25,899 bases of DNA, from assembly GCA_003427395.1 (NCBI GenBank), contig BFEA01000186.1, forward strand, positions 856,568 through 882,466, in the 5' to 3' direction. Shown one piece after another: positions 1 to 10,710 of this stretch. The notes below the pieces were generated by a model. The model made no database searches, was not told the origin of the DNA, and was given only the letters and a program-made list of their open reading frames with translations. Every line of letters starts with the position of its first letter. Within the stretch, counting starts at the first letter, position 1. Source of the DNA: Chara braunii (Eukaryota > Streptophyta > Charophyceae > Charales > Characeae). The translations under genes and the position numbers were made by a program.

Positions 1-39
<39 letters not shown>
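1..39. repeat. (CT)n microsatellite
   Basis: Uninterrupted CT dinucleotides run from the first base of the window. The true left end lies outside the window. Confidence 0.98.
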
Positions 40-43
<4 letters not shown>

Positions 44-269
44 GACCACAAAATAATTGCTTCACCTAAATGACGAAAACGATACAACAATAATAAAACA
101 TAAAAGATTAAAGACAATCGCAAGAACACAAACGTTTAAAAAATCTAAAAATTATTTAATTACGGAAAAATCAAAAGAAAAATATTACATATCTTACAAG
201 AAGTAATGACCTTCAAAGATTTAAAACTTTCAGTTTGTTGTAGGTGTGATGCACTAGAACTTAAGAGTA

Positions 270-274
<5 letters not shown>
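40..274. other. AT-rich spacer, no gene seen
   Basis: AT-rich unique-looking sequence between two (CT)n tracts. I see no convincing reading frame, RNA gene or repeat in it. Confidence 0.6.

Positions 275-321
<47 letters not shown>
275..321. repeat. (CT)n microsatellite
   Basis: Uninterrupted CT dinucleotides, about 47 bp. Confidence 0.98.
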
Positions 322-324
<3 letters not shown>

Positions 325-407
325 CGAGCTCTGAGTCACATTGTTTTGGCTACCTTAGGGTTGTGTTCCCTGCACCCACGTGGTAGACAATAGTTCGCAA
401 CCCTAAG

Positions 408-640
408 GCTGCAGTATAGTGCTTCGGAGTCTGTGTCAAGGTGTCGCATTTTCGGCAGTGGGCGACCAAGACGCAAAGTGGGTTTTTAGGGGGCAAAAAA
501 ATTTGGGGAACTGGTCCTTGGCAAAATAGCGGACTACCTACAGCTAGCTTTGGTATAACCGGGACTTTTGGAAAAAGGAAGGACCGGTCATCGGGTGGAA
601 GTGGACCCCAAAAAGAAGTGGGGGGCGTTGGATTGGTCCT
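408..640. repeat. Dispersed direct repeat, copy A
   Basis: This stretch matches 1258-1480 in direct orientation about 850 bp away. Shared blocks include TCTGTGTCAAGGTGTCGCA, GGGCGACCA.GACGCAAAG, a poly-A block followed by TTGGGG, GCTAGCTTTGGTA and GACTTTTGGAAAAAGG. The copies differ at scattered sites and by small indels, as expected of an old duplicated non-coding repeat. Open frames inside it are not conserved between copies, so I do not call a gene. Confidence 0.8.
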
Positions 641-1257
641 CAGTGAAAGCGGACCCCAAGAAAGAAGTGAGGGTATGTGAACTACAAAAGGGCCCTCAGG
701 CCCAGACGTTGAGGGTCGTCTTCTCATAATACGGAGGTCAGGCGCAACGAAATAAGTGTTTTGCAAGAGGTCACTTAAGCGATTTTCTGTAGTTGGAGGA
801 ACCCGCAGAAAAATCTGAAAGTTTGAGAATCCATAGATGAGATCGTGTTCTTTTCATGAGAAATATTACAACATTTAAAAAAAATCACTTAGACCGCGAA
901 ATAATCGTCGCACCGATTCTGCACATTTTTCATTTTTGCCATTCAGCCATGTGTGGGCCAACTGAAAAAGTACTTCAAATTCAGTGAGGTTTCTTGCGCA
1001 GAAGAATGTGTGAAAAAAACTAAAAATTGGAGTTTTCGTAGATTTTGTTGAGATCTTTCTAGGAAAAGTGCTTAATAAATTTGATACGAGCCAACAATTG
1101 TGACCCCTCCTTGCTCCCCTGCGTAGGCTCATACGCACACACACGTTCATGTTATCTAGTGAACATGATATTCTGCGAGCACACGCATCATAATGTGCAC
1201 ACGCATCATAATGTGCACACGCACATCATTTAATATAACTTGCTGGAAGATTATTTG
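641..1257. other. Intervening sequence, no gene seen
   Basis: Between the two dispersed copies I see only short chance frames. A short repeat of ATCATAATGTGCACACGC occurs at about 1187-1222. Confidence 0.5.
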
Positions 1258-1480
1258 GCTGCGGTATAATGGGCTTCCGCGTCTGTGTCAAGGTGTCGCA
1301 ATTTTGGTGGTGGGCGACCAGGACGCAAAGCGGGTTCTTAGGAGGCAAAAAAACTTGGGGGACTATTTCTTGGCAAAATTGCGGATGACTTAAGGCTAGC
1401 TTTGGTAGAATTGAGACTTTTGGAAAAAGGGAGGACCAGTCCTCGGGTGGAACCCGACCCTAAAAAATAAAAAGGGGAGG
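1258..1480. repeat. Dispersed direct repeat, copy B
   Basis: Second copy of the 408-640 repeat, in the same orientation, with scattered substitutions and short indels. Confidence 0.8.
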
Positions 1481-1603
1481 TGTCGGTCTGGCTGCTAGTC
1501 CCACGCTTCTTCGGTAAACGGACTGGAAGTGGAAAAAAAATCCTTGTGTCCGAAGGCAGAGGCTAGGAGGTGTAGCTATGATGGCGATTGTGGCGTGCGT
1601 TTT

Positions 1604-1835
1604 CGCCAACTTGAAACGAGAAGGTCAACAGCGGGAAGATGCGCAAACGGACCCACACACACATATGTACACACGTACATACACACAGAACATACATTTG
1701 GTAAATGTGCGCTGAATTCGAAGTCGGAGGCGTCGCCAACTTTAAACGGGAAGGTTAACGGCGGAGAGACGCGCAAATGGACACACACGCATATTCACAC
1801 AAAGAACACACACTTGGTAAACGTGCGCTTTAGTA
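1604..1835. repeat. Two-copy tandem repeat, ~130-bp period
   Basis: CGCCAACTT recurs at 1604 and 1734. Each copy continues with a CGGGAAG-type block, GCGCAAA.GGAC, a CACACA tract, and GGTAAA.GTGCGC. The second copy is slightly shorter. The frame reading through both copies is an artefact of the repeat. Confidence 0.8.
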
Positions 1836-1865
1836 AGTGACATGTATAAAAACGTCTCTCTTTCT

Positions 1866-1891
1866 CACACACACACACACAGACACACACA

Positions 1892-1938
<47 letters not shown>
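1866..1938. repeat. (CA)n microsatellite
   Basis: CA dinucleotides with two CAGA interruptions near the left end. Confidence 0.98.
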
Positions 1939-1941
<3 letters not shown>

Positions 1942-2059
1942 TCAGTGAAAAAACAACCAGTGGAGGAAAAGTCACGAAACACTTGAGTAGCAGTTATCAA
2001 AGGAACCAAGGTATGCCATATTTGTACTAATTCGGTTGAAACTAGTTTATTTCTGCATA

Positions 2060-2690
2060 TTGATGGCTTGCGTGATTGCTTTCTTAATCGGCTGTTTGAT
2101 TGTTTGTTTTTTTTGCTTGATTGATCGTGTGCTTGATTGCTTTTCTTGATCGCATGCTTGATTACTTTTCTTGATTGTATGCATGATTACTTGCTTGATT
2201 TTAAGCTTGATTGGTTGCTTGCGTGACTACGTGCTTAATTGGTTGCTTGCGTGACTACGTGCTTGATTCGTTGCTTGATTGCCTGGTTGATTGCGTGCTT
2301 TATTTATTGCTTTATTCAGTGCTTGATTGCGTGCTTGATTGCGTTCTTGATTGTGTTCTTGATTGCGTGCTTGATTGCTTGCTTGATTGGTTGCTTGATT
2401 GGTTGCTTGTCTCGTTGCTTGATTGCTTTATTGTTTCATTGTTTCACTGTTTGATTGCATGCTTCATTCGTTGCTTGATTGCCTGGTTGATTGCCTGCTT
2501 TATTTATTGCTTTATTCATTGCTTGATTGCGTGCTTGATTGCGTTCTTGATTGCGTTCTTGATTGCTTGCTTGATTGGTTGCTTAATTGGTTGCTTGACT
2601 CGTTGCTTGATTGCTTTATTGTTTCATTGTTTCACGGTTTGATTGCATGCTTCATTCCTCGCTTTATTGCTTCGCTGGTTTCTCTTTTCT
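2060..2690. repeat. 12-bp minisatellite with 200-bp higher-order period
   Basis: The tract consists of variants of a TTGATTGC.TGC dodecamer. On top of this a 200-bp unit repeats: ATTCGTTGCTTGATTGCCTGG starts at about 2266 and again at 2466, with matching variant order after it. Because 12 is a multiple of 3, several frames stay open and spell (L-D-C-V/L) repeats. These are shadows of the array and not a membrane or cysteine-rich protein. Confidence 0.93.
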
Positions 2691-2699
2691 GTCGATCAC

Positions 2700-3060
2700 T
2701 TCATTAGACGCACGATTGGCTGGCCTGATGATTGATTCAATGTATGTGTGAATGAATTCTTAAACAACTAACCAATCAACCTTCCTATTTGCTAACGAGT
2801 ATTCAGAAATTAAAACACAAAAACAAAAGTGAGCATTGCCACTCGTGTTATCGTATCTACCCGGATTTGAATTTGTGATGTAGTTCTGCAATAATTACAC
2901 AGGAATGGCAACGTTTCAACCAATTAAGCCACCAATCAGGCAGGTACACCTTTTATGTAAAAATTGTTCCTAAATTGGTTATTAGTTTACCTTATTGGCT
3001 TTGCTACCCTTCTTCACAAGTTCACCCAAATACAACGTACTGTCTTGTGTTTAGGGTATC
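2700..3060. other. Spacer, no gene seen
   Basis: Mixed-composition sequence with no persuasive coding, RNA or repeat signal. Confidence 0.5.
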
Positions 3061-3063
3061 TTT

Positions 3064-3066
<3 letters not shown>

Positions 3067-3135
<69 letters not shown>

Positions 3136-3168
3136 CGCTCGCTCGCTCGCTCGCGCGCGCGCGCGCGC
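3067..3168. repeat. (CT)n-(CTCG)n-(CG)n compound microsatellite
   Basis: A CT tract grades into CTCG units at about 3131 and then CG dinucleotides to about 3168. This directional change looks like stepwise replacement of the repeat unit from one side. Confidence 0.97.
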
Positions 3169-3179
3169 CCACGCGCATG

Positions 3180-3690
3180 CCTTTTCATTTTCACACACAA
3201 ACCTGTATGCCCGGGTCTCTTTCTCAAACGCGCTGTCCTCCGATCTTTCCCCCGCCTTGTTTCCCTGCTCAAGCTTCCTCCGCTTTTGCCCCCACCCTTC
3301 TCTCGCCTTCTCGGCCCTTCTCCCTTGCCCCCCCCCCCCCCCCACTCTTCTCGTCAAGGCCCTTTTCTGCTCCTCCCGCCGTGATGGCAACACTTCTTCC
3401 CGCTCGCTCACGCATCACTATGATTCCGATTTGTCCATGTTCTTTGCCTTTCTTCCCCACCTCTCTAGCGCGCGCTCTCCGTTTCGTTTTTCTGCACCTG
3501 GTCCCGCTCCTTTCCCTGCTCTTGCGCTCACTGCCCTTCCCCACCTCTGTCAGATTTCTTACACGCTTCCTCTGTCCCTCCCTTCCTTACTCCCTCTCCC
3601 TCGCTTCCTCTCCATACTCCTTCCATCTCTTTATCCTTCCTCCTACCCCTTTTACCCCATCCCCTCCATCTCTACTGTCCCGACTCCAAT
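3180..3690. repeat. Pyrimidine-rich low-complexity tract
   Basis: On the plus strand the sequence is almost all C/T, with a run of 16 C at 3328-3343 and many CCCTTCC, CTCTCC and TTCCC words. Long Ser/Pro/Leu-rich frames on plus and Arg/Glu/Gly-rich frames on minus follow from this composition. There is no family motif. Confidence 0.8.
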
Positions 3691-3769
3691 GGGATGGGGG
3701 ACCTGCATCACTGATGGGCTCAACGAGAGTTCTGCTGGGATGGTGGGCCTTTATGACGGACCCTCCAAA

Positions 3770-4048
3770 GGGAGGTGCAATGGCGTGCAGGTAGTGGTGG
3801 GAGAACGACATGAGGAGAAGGCGGAGGAGGAACAGGAGGAGCAGGCGAACACCTGCAGTCCTCTATAAGCTGCAGCCACTGCTCAACTGCAAGTTTGGAT
3901 GCTGCCGAAGGGAGTTGCAATTTCATGCAGGTAGGGATCGGAGGAGGACATGGGGAGGAGGTGGAGGAGTAGGAGGGGGGAGCAGGCAGAGGGGTGCGGA
4001 CGCATGCGGGCCTTGATAAACTCCCGCCGCTGCTCAACTACAAGTTTC
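3770..4048. repeat. Two-copy tandem repeat, 140-bp period
   Basis: GGGAGNTGCAAT starts at 3770 and 3910. Both copies continue with .TGCAGGTAG, a GGAGGA-rich block, GAGCAGGC and CCNCTGCTCAACTNCAAGTTT. The copies have diverged in the purine-rich block. Confidence 0.8.
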
Positions 4049-4182
4049 GAGTGTGGTAATTAACAACTGTACGTTCGTGTATGTCTCTGTTGTAAGGTTG
4101 ATGTTGTTCAAGCTGCTGATTGATCTTCTTCTTGTTCTGTTCAAGGCAAACAACTGTGGATGTGCTTCTGTACCTGTATCCA

Positions 4183-4720
4183 CCTATTGATCTCCTCCTC
4201 CTACTACTACCACAACTACTTTTTGGGGGGAGCACAAGGAGTCGTATGTGAAGGTGCGTTGTACTAGCAAGTTAGTAGCAAGGACCTTATAGGTTTCCTC
4301 CTCCTCATCCTTGTTCTTTCTGCTTTTTTAGACGAGTGCGCAGTGCCATTCGGGAAGTTAAGCTGTAACTATGGCAACCTATTGATCTCCTCCTCTTCCC
4401 CCTCCTCCTCCTCCTCCTCCCCCTCCTTCCCCTCCTTGTTGTTCTTCTTCTTGCAGCGTGCGCATTGCAGTTTTGGGAGATGCGCTAGACATATAGTGCC
4501 CTAATATTGATCTCCTCCACGAGCTCCTCGTCTTCTTCTTGTGGTGAGCGCACATCGCAGCTTGGGCCGCTGCGCTCTACCTATAACGATCTATTCATCT
4601 CCTCTGCCTCCTCCGACTACTGCTCCTCCTTCTCCTCCTCCTCCTCCCCCTCTTCCTCCTCCTACTGATCCCCCTCGTTCGTTTGTTCTTTTTCTTGCGG
4701 CGAACTCTCAATCCAGTATG
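4183..4720. repeat. Degenerate array of CTATTGATCTCCTCCTC units
   Basis: Units begin with CTATT.ATCTCCTCC at about 4184, 4379, 4504 and 4589. Each runs into a CTC/CTT-rich tract and then a short G-containing tail such as AGCG.GCNCATTGCAG. Unit length varies from about 85 to 195 bp through expansion of the internal trinucleotide tract. Confidence 0.7.
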
Positions 4721-5400
4721 CATGTACCTCGCTCCGGTAATGTAGAAGTGGTTCCTACCTCCCTCTTCATCCTTTTGTTGGTGTTCCCCTTCTTCTTCTT
4801 CTTCTTCTTCTTCTTCTTTCTGACGCAAGCGTATTACCTACCTGTTACTCTTCCTCCTCCTCCTCCTCCTCCTCTTCTTCTTGTTCTTCTTTTTCTTCTT
4901 TTTTGAGGCCAGCGTCCAGTGGGGAAGCATTGTTTGACGTCGAAGTCCTAAGTCGTGATTCGATCGTCAGGGAGTGTCTAGACTTGCAGTTCGCCATATT
5001 ATATTCTTCTTTCCTTTGCGCCTCTGTTGTTGTGGATGGTTGGTAGTCAACAGTCAAAACAGGTTCGTGATCAGGCGTCTGGATCCGTCCATTGTCATTA
5101 CTTTTCTTCTTTTGTTTCTCCTTTTATCGCGTTGCACCTAGTTGTATTACATCCGGTTGGATTTGAACTCTTGATCGGTACTTGGACAGTTGCATGTGTG
5201 TGTGCCCAATAGCCAAAAACAGAGAGGCACAAACCCCTCGCCTGTTATAACTCAATTGTTGGCCATGAAGAAGTGGGTGAAGAAATGTTCATCCTTTTTC
5301 TCGGTGTGCCCTGATTAGGGGGTCACCGTTTTCCAACTGCATGGGCATGTTGATATTGTTGTTGTTATTGCTCCTGAGCAGCTCCTCAAGTGTGCACTTA
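4721..5400. other. Trinucleotide tracts then gene-free sequence
   Basis: CTT/CTC trinucleotide runs occupy about 4790-4905. From about 4910 to 5400 I see no convincing gene or repeat. Confidence 0.5.
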
Positions 5401-5860
5401 CTTCTTCTTCGTTTTCCACCTATCCTCCTCCTCCTCTTCCTCCTCCCCCCATTGCTTCTTCAAAAGGAGGAGTTATGTAAGGAGGTAGAGGAGAAGTAGA
5501 CGAACGACGAGGAGAAGAAGAACGAGGACGAGGAGATTAACAAGGAGGAGGAAAACGACGACGACGAGAAAAGCAATCGCACCAGCAAGCGCAAAAGGTT
5601 CCACTATTGTGAATATGTCAGAATGACAGTGCAATGCATTTGCGTTTGAATTTTGCACACACACACGCATTTGTGACTCACAGAAGGATTGTGCGTGCAT
5701 GCATCGGACTTCTATTCAAGGAGCAGAAGGAGGACGACGAGGAGAAAGATGAGGAGGTGGAGGGGAAAAAAACATACGCAGAGCAGGAGTACAATAAGGA
5801 GGAGGAGGAAGAAAACGAGCAGGAGCATGAGGAGGAGGATGAGGAGGACATGGAGAGTAA
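5400..5860. repeat. CTC tract followed by GAG/GAA-rich tract
   Basis: A CTC/CTT-rich stretch at about 5400-5460 is followed by GAGGAG/GAAGAA-rich sequence at 5465-5570 and 5725-5855. The Glu/Arg-rich plus-strand and Leu/Ser-rich minus-strand frames come from trinucleotide composition. Confidence 0.8.
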
Positions 5861-6189
5861 CAGCAACAACATCAGCACGCACATGGGGTTCCACTGCTCT
5901 TTGTAGTCGGAATGGCGATCCAGTACATTCATGTCCAAATTGTTCGATACACACAAGCAACGGCAAGTCGCAACATTGGTATGAGAATGCATCAGCCTGT
6001 GATTCCGACAACATTTCAACGCATTTCAACTTGGATGTGCAAATATGCCGCACAAATTGTTTCTCCCTTACATAAAACCTCGATGAATAAACATGTTATT
6101 CGTTAAAATATGACATTCTATTACATATTCATTTTTTTTGCAGTCGTAGCAACGTATGCATGCCCACACTCTCCCCCAATTTGGAAGTG

Positions 6190-6900
6190 CAAGTATAGGC
6201 ACGCTCATCCACTCGCCCCAAATGCGGAAGTGTATCGAGATCTATACTTGTTAAACTTTATAAAAATTAATGTAATGAGCAAAGTATTATGATTAAATCT
6301 TTGTTGGACAATATAATTCTTTAGGTTATCCGTAAGTTGCACAAGCATGCTCATCCTCTCGCTCGAGACGGTTGTTTGGATGTTTGATGGAGATCCGGAC
6401 TTCTTTAGAACACCTTGACCGAGTGGAATGATAGGCACACCCATCCACTCATCCGATATGCAGAAGTGTGTTGAGATCCATACTTGTAAAACTTTATGAA
6501 TGTAATGAGCAAAGGTGTCATGATTGAATCTTTGTTGAATAATGTATTTAGTGAGGTTATCCCTAAGTTACGCAGGCATGCCCGTCCTCTCGCCTGAGAT
6601 GGTTGTTTGGATGTCATATGAGATCCGAACTCTTTAGAAGACTTAGTTTAATGATAGGCAGACTCGTCTACTCGCCCGATATACGGAAGTGTGTGAAAAT
6701 CCATGCTTGTTTACAATTGTGATGAACAAGGTGTGATGGTTGTATCCCTGTTGGACATATTTGTTTTGGTTATTCCTAAGTAGCACAGACATGCCCATGT
6801 TTAGAGTTGTAACGGTAGATGTTTGATGAGATTTGGATTTTTTTAGAGTTGTAACGGTAGATAAGTCTAAGACGACTGTTTGGTTAAATGTGTGTTTGAA
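6190..6900. repeat. Three-copy tandem satellite, ~213-231-bp period
   Basis: The anchor GGTTATNC.TAAGT recurs at about 6324, 6555 and 6768. Other shared blocks are GCATGC.C.TCCTCTCGC, GGTTGTTTGGATGT, GAAGTGT.T, CTTGT.. and a TGATTNAATCTTTGTTG-type block. The third copy is the most diverged. Minus-strand frames repeat with the array and are not conserved enough to call genes. Confidence 0.8.
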
Positions 6901-7523
6901 TCCGTACAATGCCATGTTTACAATTATGATGAGTCAGAGAAGTAGTCGAAGTACAATTCAAAAATGTTCATCGTTTGTCTTGTAGCAACCACTTAGTTTT
7001 GAGGCACATGTTCCTTTTTTGCGATAACAATTGTCATATTGTACAAAAAACTTAAAATTTTGCATATTTTCGATTGAATCCGCACTTTAATTGGCCATGC
7101 ACAAAAGTTTCCGTTATGAACGGGAAGTTGTTGGTTATATGTAATGCAGACAGTCACCAAGCATGCAAATATACACACACGCAAAAGACGTGATATTATT
7201 GATATTTGCATAATGAACCGCACACTCACATAGTCCCCGATATTTGTCATGCATCCACACACCATTTTATTGTGTCGCACAACAATTTCGGATATTATGT
7301 GATGTCAATCTTATGTACGCTTAAGGATGCCCTGCGCAAAATTTGGAACGTGGAACACAATGCGAACTTGTTCCGCCTCATAAAAAACGACAGACTTGTG
7401 ACAAAGATCACAAAGTCTACAAATGAAGCGAGACTGACAGTGATAATATCAAAGACAACACAAACTTGTAACAATAAAAAAAAACAATGTCATTGTCAAA
7501 ACCACTGTTGAACAATTTCGTAG
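6901..7523. other. Spacer, no gene seen
   Basis: No convincing coding or RNA signal. A plus-strand frame at 7206-7511 has no recognisable motif and I leave it uncalled. Confidence 0.4.
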
Positions 7524-8880
7524 TCAAAATGTAGTACTGTGGAAGTCGTTCAATTTCATCAAAGACAGCGAAGATACATGTTGCCAATTGTCGTCTAGTA
7601 TTGGTATATCTTTATGAGAAAACCTAAAAGGTGGTCGATCACCACGTTGCAACAGCATCGCAAACACCAATATGAACACCCCGCAACTAACTCCATCCAC
7701 GTGTCTTGGAACTCCTTTCGCGATAACATTTGCCGCCATCGACTCCGGCTCTACATTCTACACATATAAAATTTTTTTCCTATTCTATTAATAATTTAAT
7801 TTATTAGATATTTATTTTCTATTTTGGTATCATATACTATTTATGTCTATATTCTATGTATATTTATTATGTATATTTATATATTATCCATATTTTCATA
7901 TTGATTGATATGTAATTGTTTATATTTATGAAGTATTCAGTAGTATTTTATTTTTAGAGAATTATTCTATAAATAGAATATCAATATGATTCCAAATACC
8001 AAAACATTCATTTATTTCAGAATTTTGTTTTATTTTTATTGTTCAATTTTTATTCTATTAGTACGAATTAGTATTAGTGTTAAAACAATATATTTACAAT
8101 ATATTATATTTTGTATTAAAAAAAATGTATAGCAAAACTATCAAATTAAAAAAAAATGAGTTTTTCTGATCAAATAAATGCAATAATTCATAAATAATCA
8201 AAAATAGATAAAAATAGAAATATGGAGTAGAATAAAGCTATATATTTATATAATTGTAATAAATAAGAAGAATAATAATAGTATCATAAATAATATCGTA
8301 ATATATTGCAATTCCTACCCGACCGGCTATGTAATATTTCATGTTCCAAGTAATGTTTAATGAAATCGAAAACACTAAGGTAAAAACTCGAATGAGCTAC
8401 AACGAGAGGAAAATAATCAAAATTTTCGAAGACACTGTCTTTCAAGTCGACGGAAAGGAGGATCTAGTGATCATTATCTTTGTGGACATGAACGAAAATA
8501 ATATCGTACTTAAGCAGATCTACATTTTTAGCCCACCTTTCTACCTCAACGTGTCCTTGAAGTTACAACTTAGTAAGGAAGAATGAATTAAAGTTGAAGA
8601 CGCGAAGGCCTGATAGCATGTCACGAGGTGCACACGTGGTCGATCCCAAAAACGCCATATAAAAATTATCCACCTCAGCATTTACCCTGCCGTCAATTTG
8701 CAAAAGGGCGAGGAGATCTTTTGCTGCGATTCGCAACTGATTATCATCGAGGGTAGAGAAAACAGTGTGAGGTGGCACCAAGCCTTGTATAATGTCGTCA
8801 AGAACCCGCAAGCTTTAAGGCGCAGTTGCTAAAACGAATCTACCCCCGCGTGCTCCACCTGCCGTGGTGCGCACTGCACA
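7524..8880 (-). pseudogene. Decayed Ulp1/SENP-like (C48) cysteine peptidase
   Basis: C48 peptidases cut SUMO-like modifiers and are often carried by plant DNA transposons. Reading down the minus strand, 8811-8563 gives the start of the fold (VNAEVDNFYMAFL, then FNFNSFFLTKL). After a TAA at 8563-8565 the same frame gives GHVEVERWAKNVDLLKYD, a HxxHKDNDH segment with the likely catalytic His at 8467-8469, and FDYF with the likely Asp at 8416-8418. The catalytic Cys lies in DGVSCGVFILVFA at 7683-7685, followed by FRFSHKDIP and a stop at 7524. A TAG at 8464-8466 occupies the place of the conserved Trp after the His. The oxyanion Gln six residues before the Cys is His here. Gly-rich coding continues upstream to about 8880, crossed by a TAA. 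The two halves are in different frames, separated by an AT-rich stretch. The gene is broken; the family call is by motif order. Confidence 0.72.
7751..8318 (-). other. AT-rich probable intron in the C48 pseudogene
   Basis: This 568-nt block is far more AT-rich than its flanks. On the minus strand it begins GTAGGAATT and ends with TGTAG. Removing exactly this segment joins the two C48 coding halves in one frame at the position where the domain should continue. That favours an intron. The alternative is a later AT-rich insertion with chance boundaries. The exact acceptor is uncertain, since another TAG lies 7 nt upstream. Confidence 0.5.
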
Positions 8881-9234
8881 ATTATATCGAGCAACTCACA
8901 CGTGGGGTCGTGAGAAACAGAGTTCTAATGATCGACCTTCGTTGCACGACGCATTGCTAAGTATTTTTCACACATGACCTGACCCCTATGAAACCGTTTC
9001 AGCGCGTGTGAGCGCGAGCGAGCGCACTTAAATGCACACTTAAGGACCCCCCCCCCCCCGCTCAAACGCGTTCAAAGCGCTTTAAGCCACCCACGCTCGT
9101 CAAAACAAGAGTGAGCGCACACCATGGGGTTGCAAAAGGGCAGGCGATGTCATGGGGGCGATTGTGCATAAAAAAACAGTTGGGTGGTTGGGGGTGATTT
9201 TGGGGGGGGGGGCCTGAGGGGGGAAGGTGGTGGC
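8881..9234. other. Spacer with C-tract and G-tract
   Basis: Contains a C homopolymer ending near 9059 and a G-rich run near 9200. No gene is evident. Confidence 0.45.
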
Positions 9235-9357
<123 letters not shown>

Positions 9358-9479
9358 ACATGTGTATGTGTGTGTGCATGTCACAGCGTGTGCGTGCGTG
9401 GTTGGGGGGGGGATTGGTGGGGGTCTGGGGTCTGTGTCTTTTTTTTCTCGTTTTTATGTTTTTTTTTTCTTGAAATATC

Positions 9480-9765
9480 TACGAACTTTATAAAAAAAAA
9501 CAATAAAAAATATGGGGTCGTAGATCTCACAAATATCTACAAGATTATATTTTTTATTATTTATTTTGTTATTTCTTTGCCTGCAAAAAAATCTTTGTTA
9601 AAAAAAAAAAAAACACCCATTTCATTTTTTTTTCTTTTTTTTTATGTTTTTTATTTTTCTCAAAAAAAAAAAGTTCAAAAAATAAAATAAAAAACATAAG
9701 GTTGTAGATCTCAAAAATATCTACAACCCTGTGTTTATTTTATTTTATTTTTAATCATTATTTTA
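9480..9765. repeat. Two tandem AT-rich hairpin units
   Basis: GGTTGTAGAT at 9700-9709 is the exact reverse complement of 9719-9728, with a 9-nt loop. Imperfect AAATAAAATAAAA/TTTATTTTATTTT arms extend the stem to about 30 bp. A diverged copy with the same core and 9-nt loop (GTAGAT at 9520-9525, ATCTAC at 9535-9540) sits 184 bp upstream. The function is unknown. Confidence 0.8.
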
Positions 9766-9892
9766 GGGGGGGGGAAATTATTCCCGTGCCTGCTCAAAAC
9801 CTGCTTAAGCGCTTTTGAGCGTGGGATTGAGCGGAGCTAAAAAAATTGAGCTACGACCCCACGCTCAATCAGTGTGCGGTAACGCAGCATGA

Positions 9893-10095
9893 CCCCTAGT
9901 CATAGATCGTGGATATGTCCGCTTCCATGGAGCAGAAGGGAAAGACACTCGTCAATGGCTATAACATGCTCCTTCTTCCCGATCTCGACATCAACCTCTG
10001 ATGCCTTTAACATATTCTTGTTTTTTGTAGTGAACCTATTTCGGCAATATGTGTGCCGGATATATCGAGGACCTCCTTTTTCGAGATGACCCTAC
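9893..10095 (-). CDS. Possible terminal exon, unknown product
   Basis: On the minus strand a pyrimidine-rich run ending TTCTGTTTTACAG, a good-looking 3' splice acceptor, lies just upstream at about 10099. After an early in-frame TAG, one frame stays open for about 60 codons to a TGA near 9893. It includes LKASEVDVEIGKKEHVIAID and CLSLLLHGSGHIHDL. I do not recognise a family. It may be the tail of a gene whose upstream exons I cannot identify, or a decayed fragment. The early stop means the true exon start may be further in or the copy may be broken. Confidence 0.3.
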
Positions 10096-10109
10096 CCCTG
10101 TAAAACAGA

Positions 10110-10620
10110 AGAAAAACAAAACGGAAAATAAATACACATTTTCCAGCACATGTCCGACGAAAATGAGAATGTAAAAGAACGACACAACCTACAAGACGTA
10201 GGACCCCCCCAATTACTAAACTTCGATTTTGCAATGCACTGCGCACCGAGTAACGTGCGTGTGTCTAGACAACGAAAGGACGAGCACATTCGAGCTTGAC
10301 ACCCCACCCGTTGACAAAGGAAACCACAACAAGCTATAAACGTTGAAGGCCAACAATCGCCGAATTACGGATTTCAACGGACTTTAATCCACAGCAAGCA
10401 CACAGAGACCAAACGCATCACGCATCAACTCAGGAAGTGCAAACACCGACAAGGAATGAAGTGCTCGCAAATCCTTGATTCCTCGATTCGACAGACTCTT
10501 CGGTCACCCCTTGTGCATATGACGTGGAATGAAGTGCGTCCAAATTCGAACTACAATGGATGCCTCACTACAGCTTGAGGAATCCTGGGCGTGCTGTACA
10601 TAGTTGCTTTCTTCACCCCT
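10110..10620. other. Spacer, no gene seen
   Basis: No persuasive coding, RNA or repeat signal. It would be upstream intron if 9893-10095 is an exon. Confidence 0.4.
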
Positions 10621-10710
10621 TACCAACCGGTTTGTCCCTCCGCTCCCGCGTCAGTGAAGTCGGCGCGGGCAAGGCCAACACTGCGAGAGTCGTTGTGTCG
10701 ACCCTAGGCC

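Noticed and set aside
2211-2707. Long plus-strand frames spelling Leu-Asp-Cys-Val repeats, resembling a membrane or cysteine-rich protein
   Set aside because: The 12-bp repeat keeps frames open. Two offset frames give the same peptide, so they are repeat artefacts.
2964-3868. Plus-strand frames of 276 and 297 codons and antisense Arg/Glu-rich frames
   Set aside because: They run through (CT)n and C/T-rich sequence. Composition explains them and no motif is present.
5473-6075. Glu-rich, Leu-rich and Ser-rich frames on both strands
   Set aside because: Products of GAG/GAA trinucleotide composition; frames overlap on opposite strands with no family motif.
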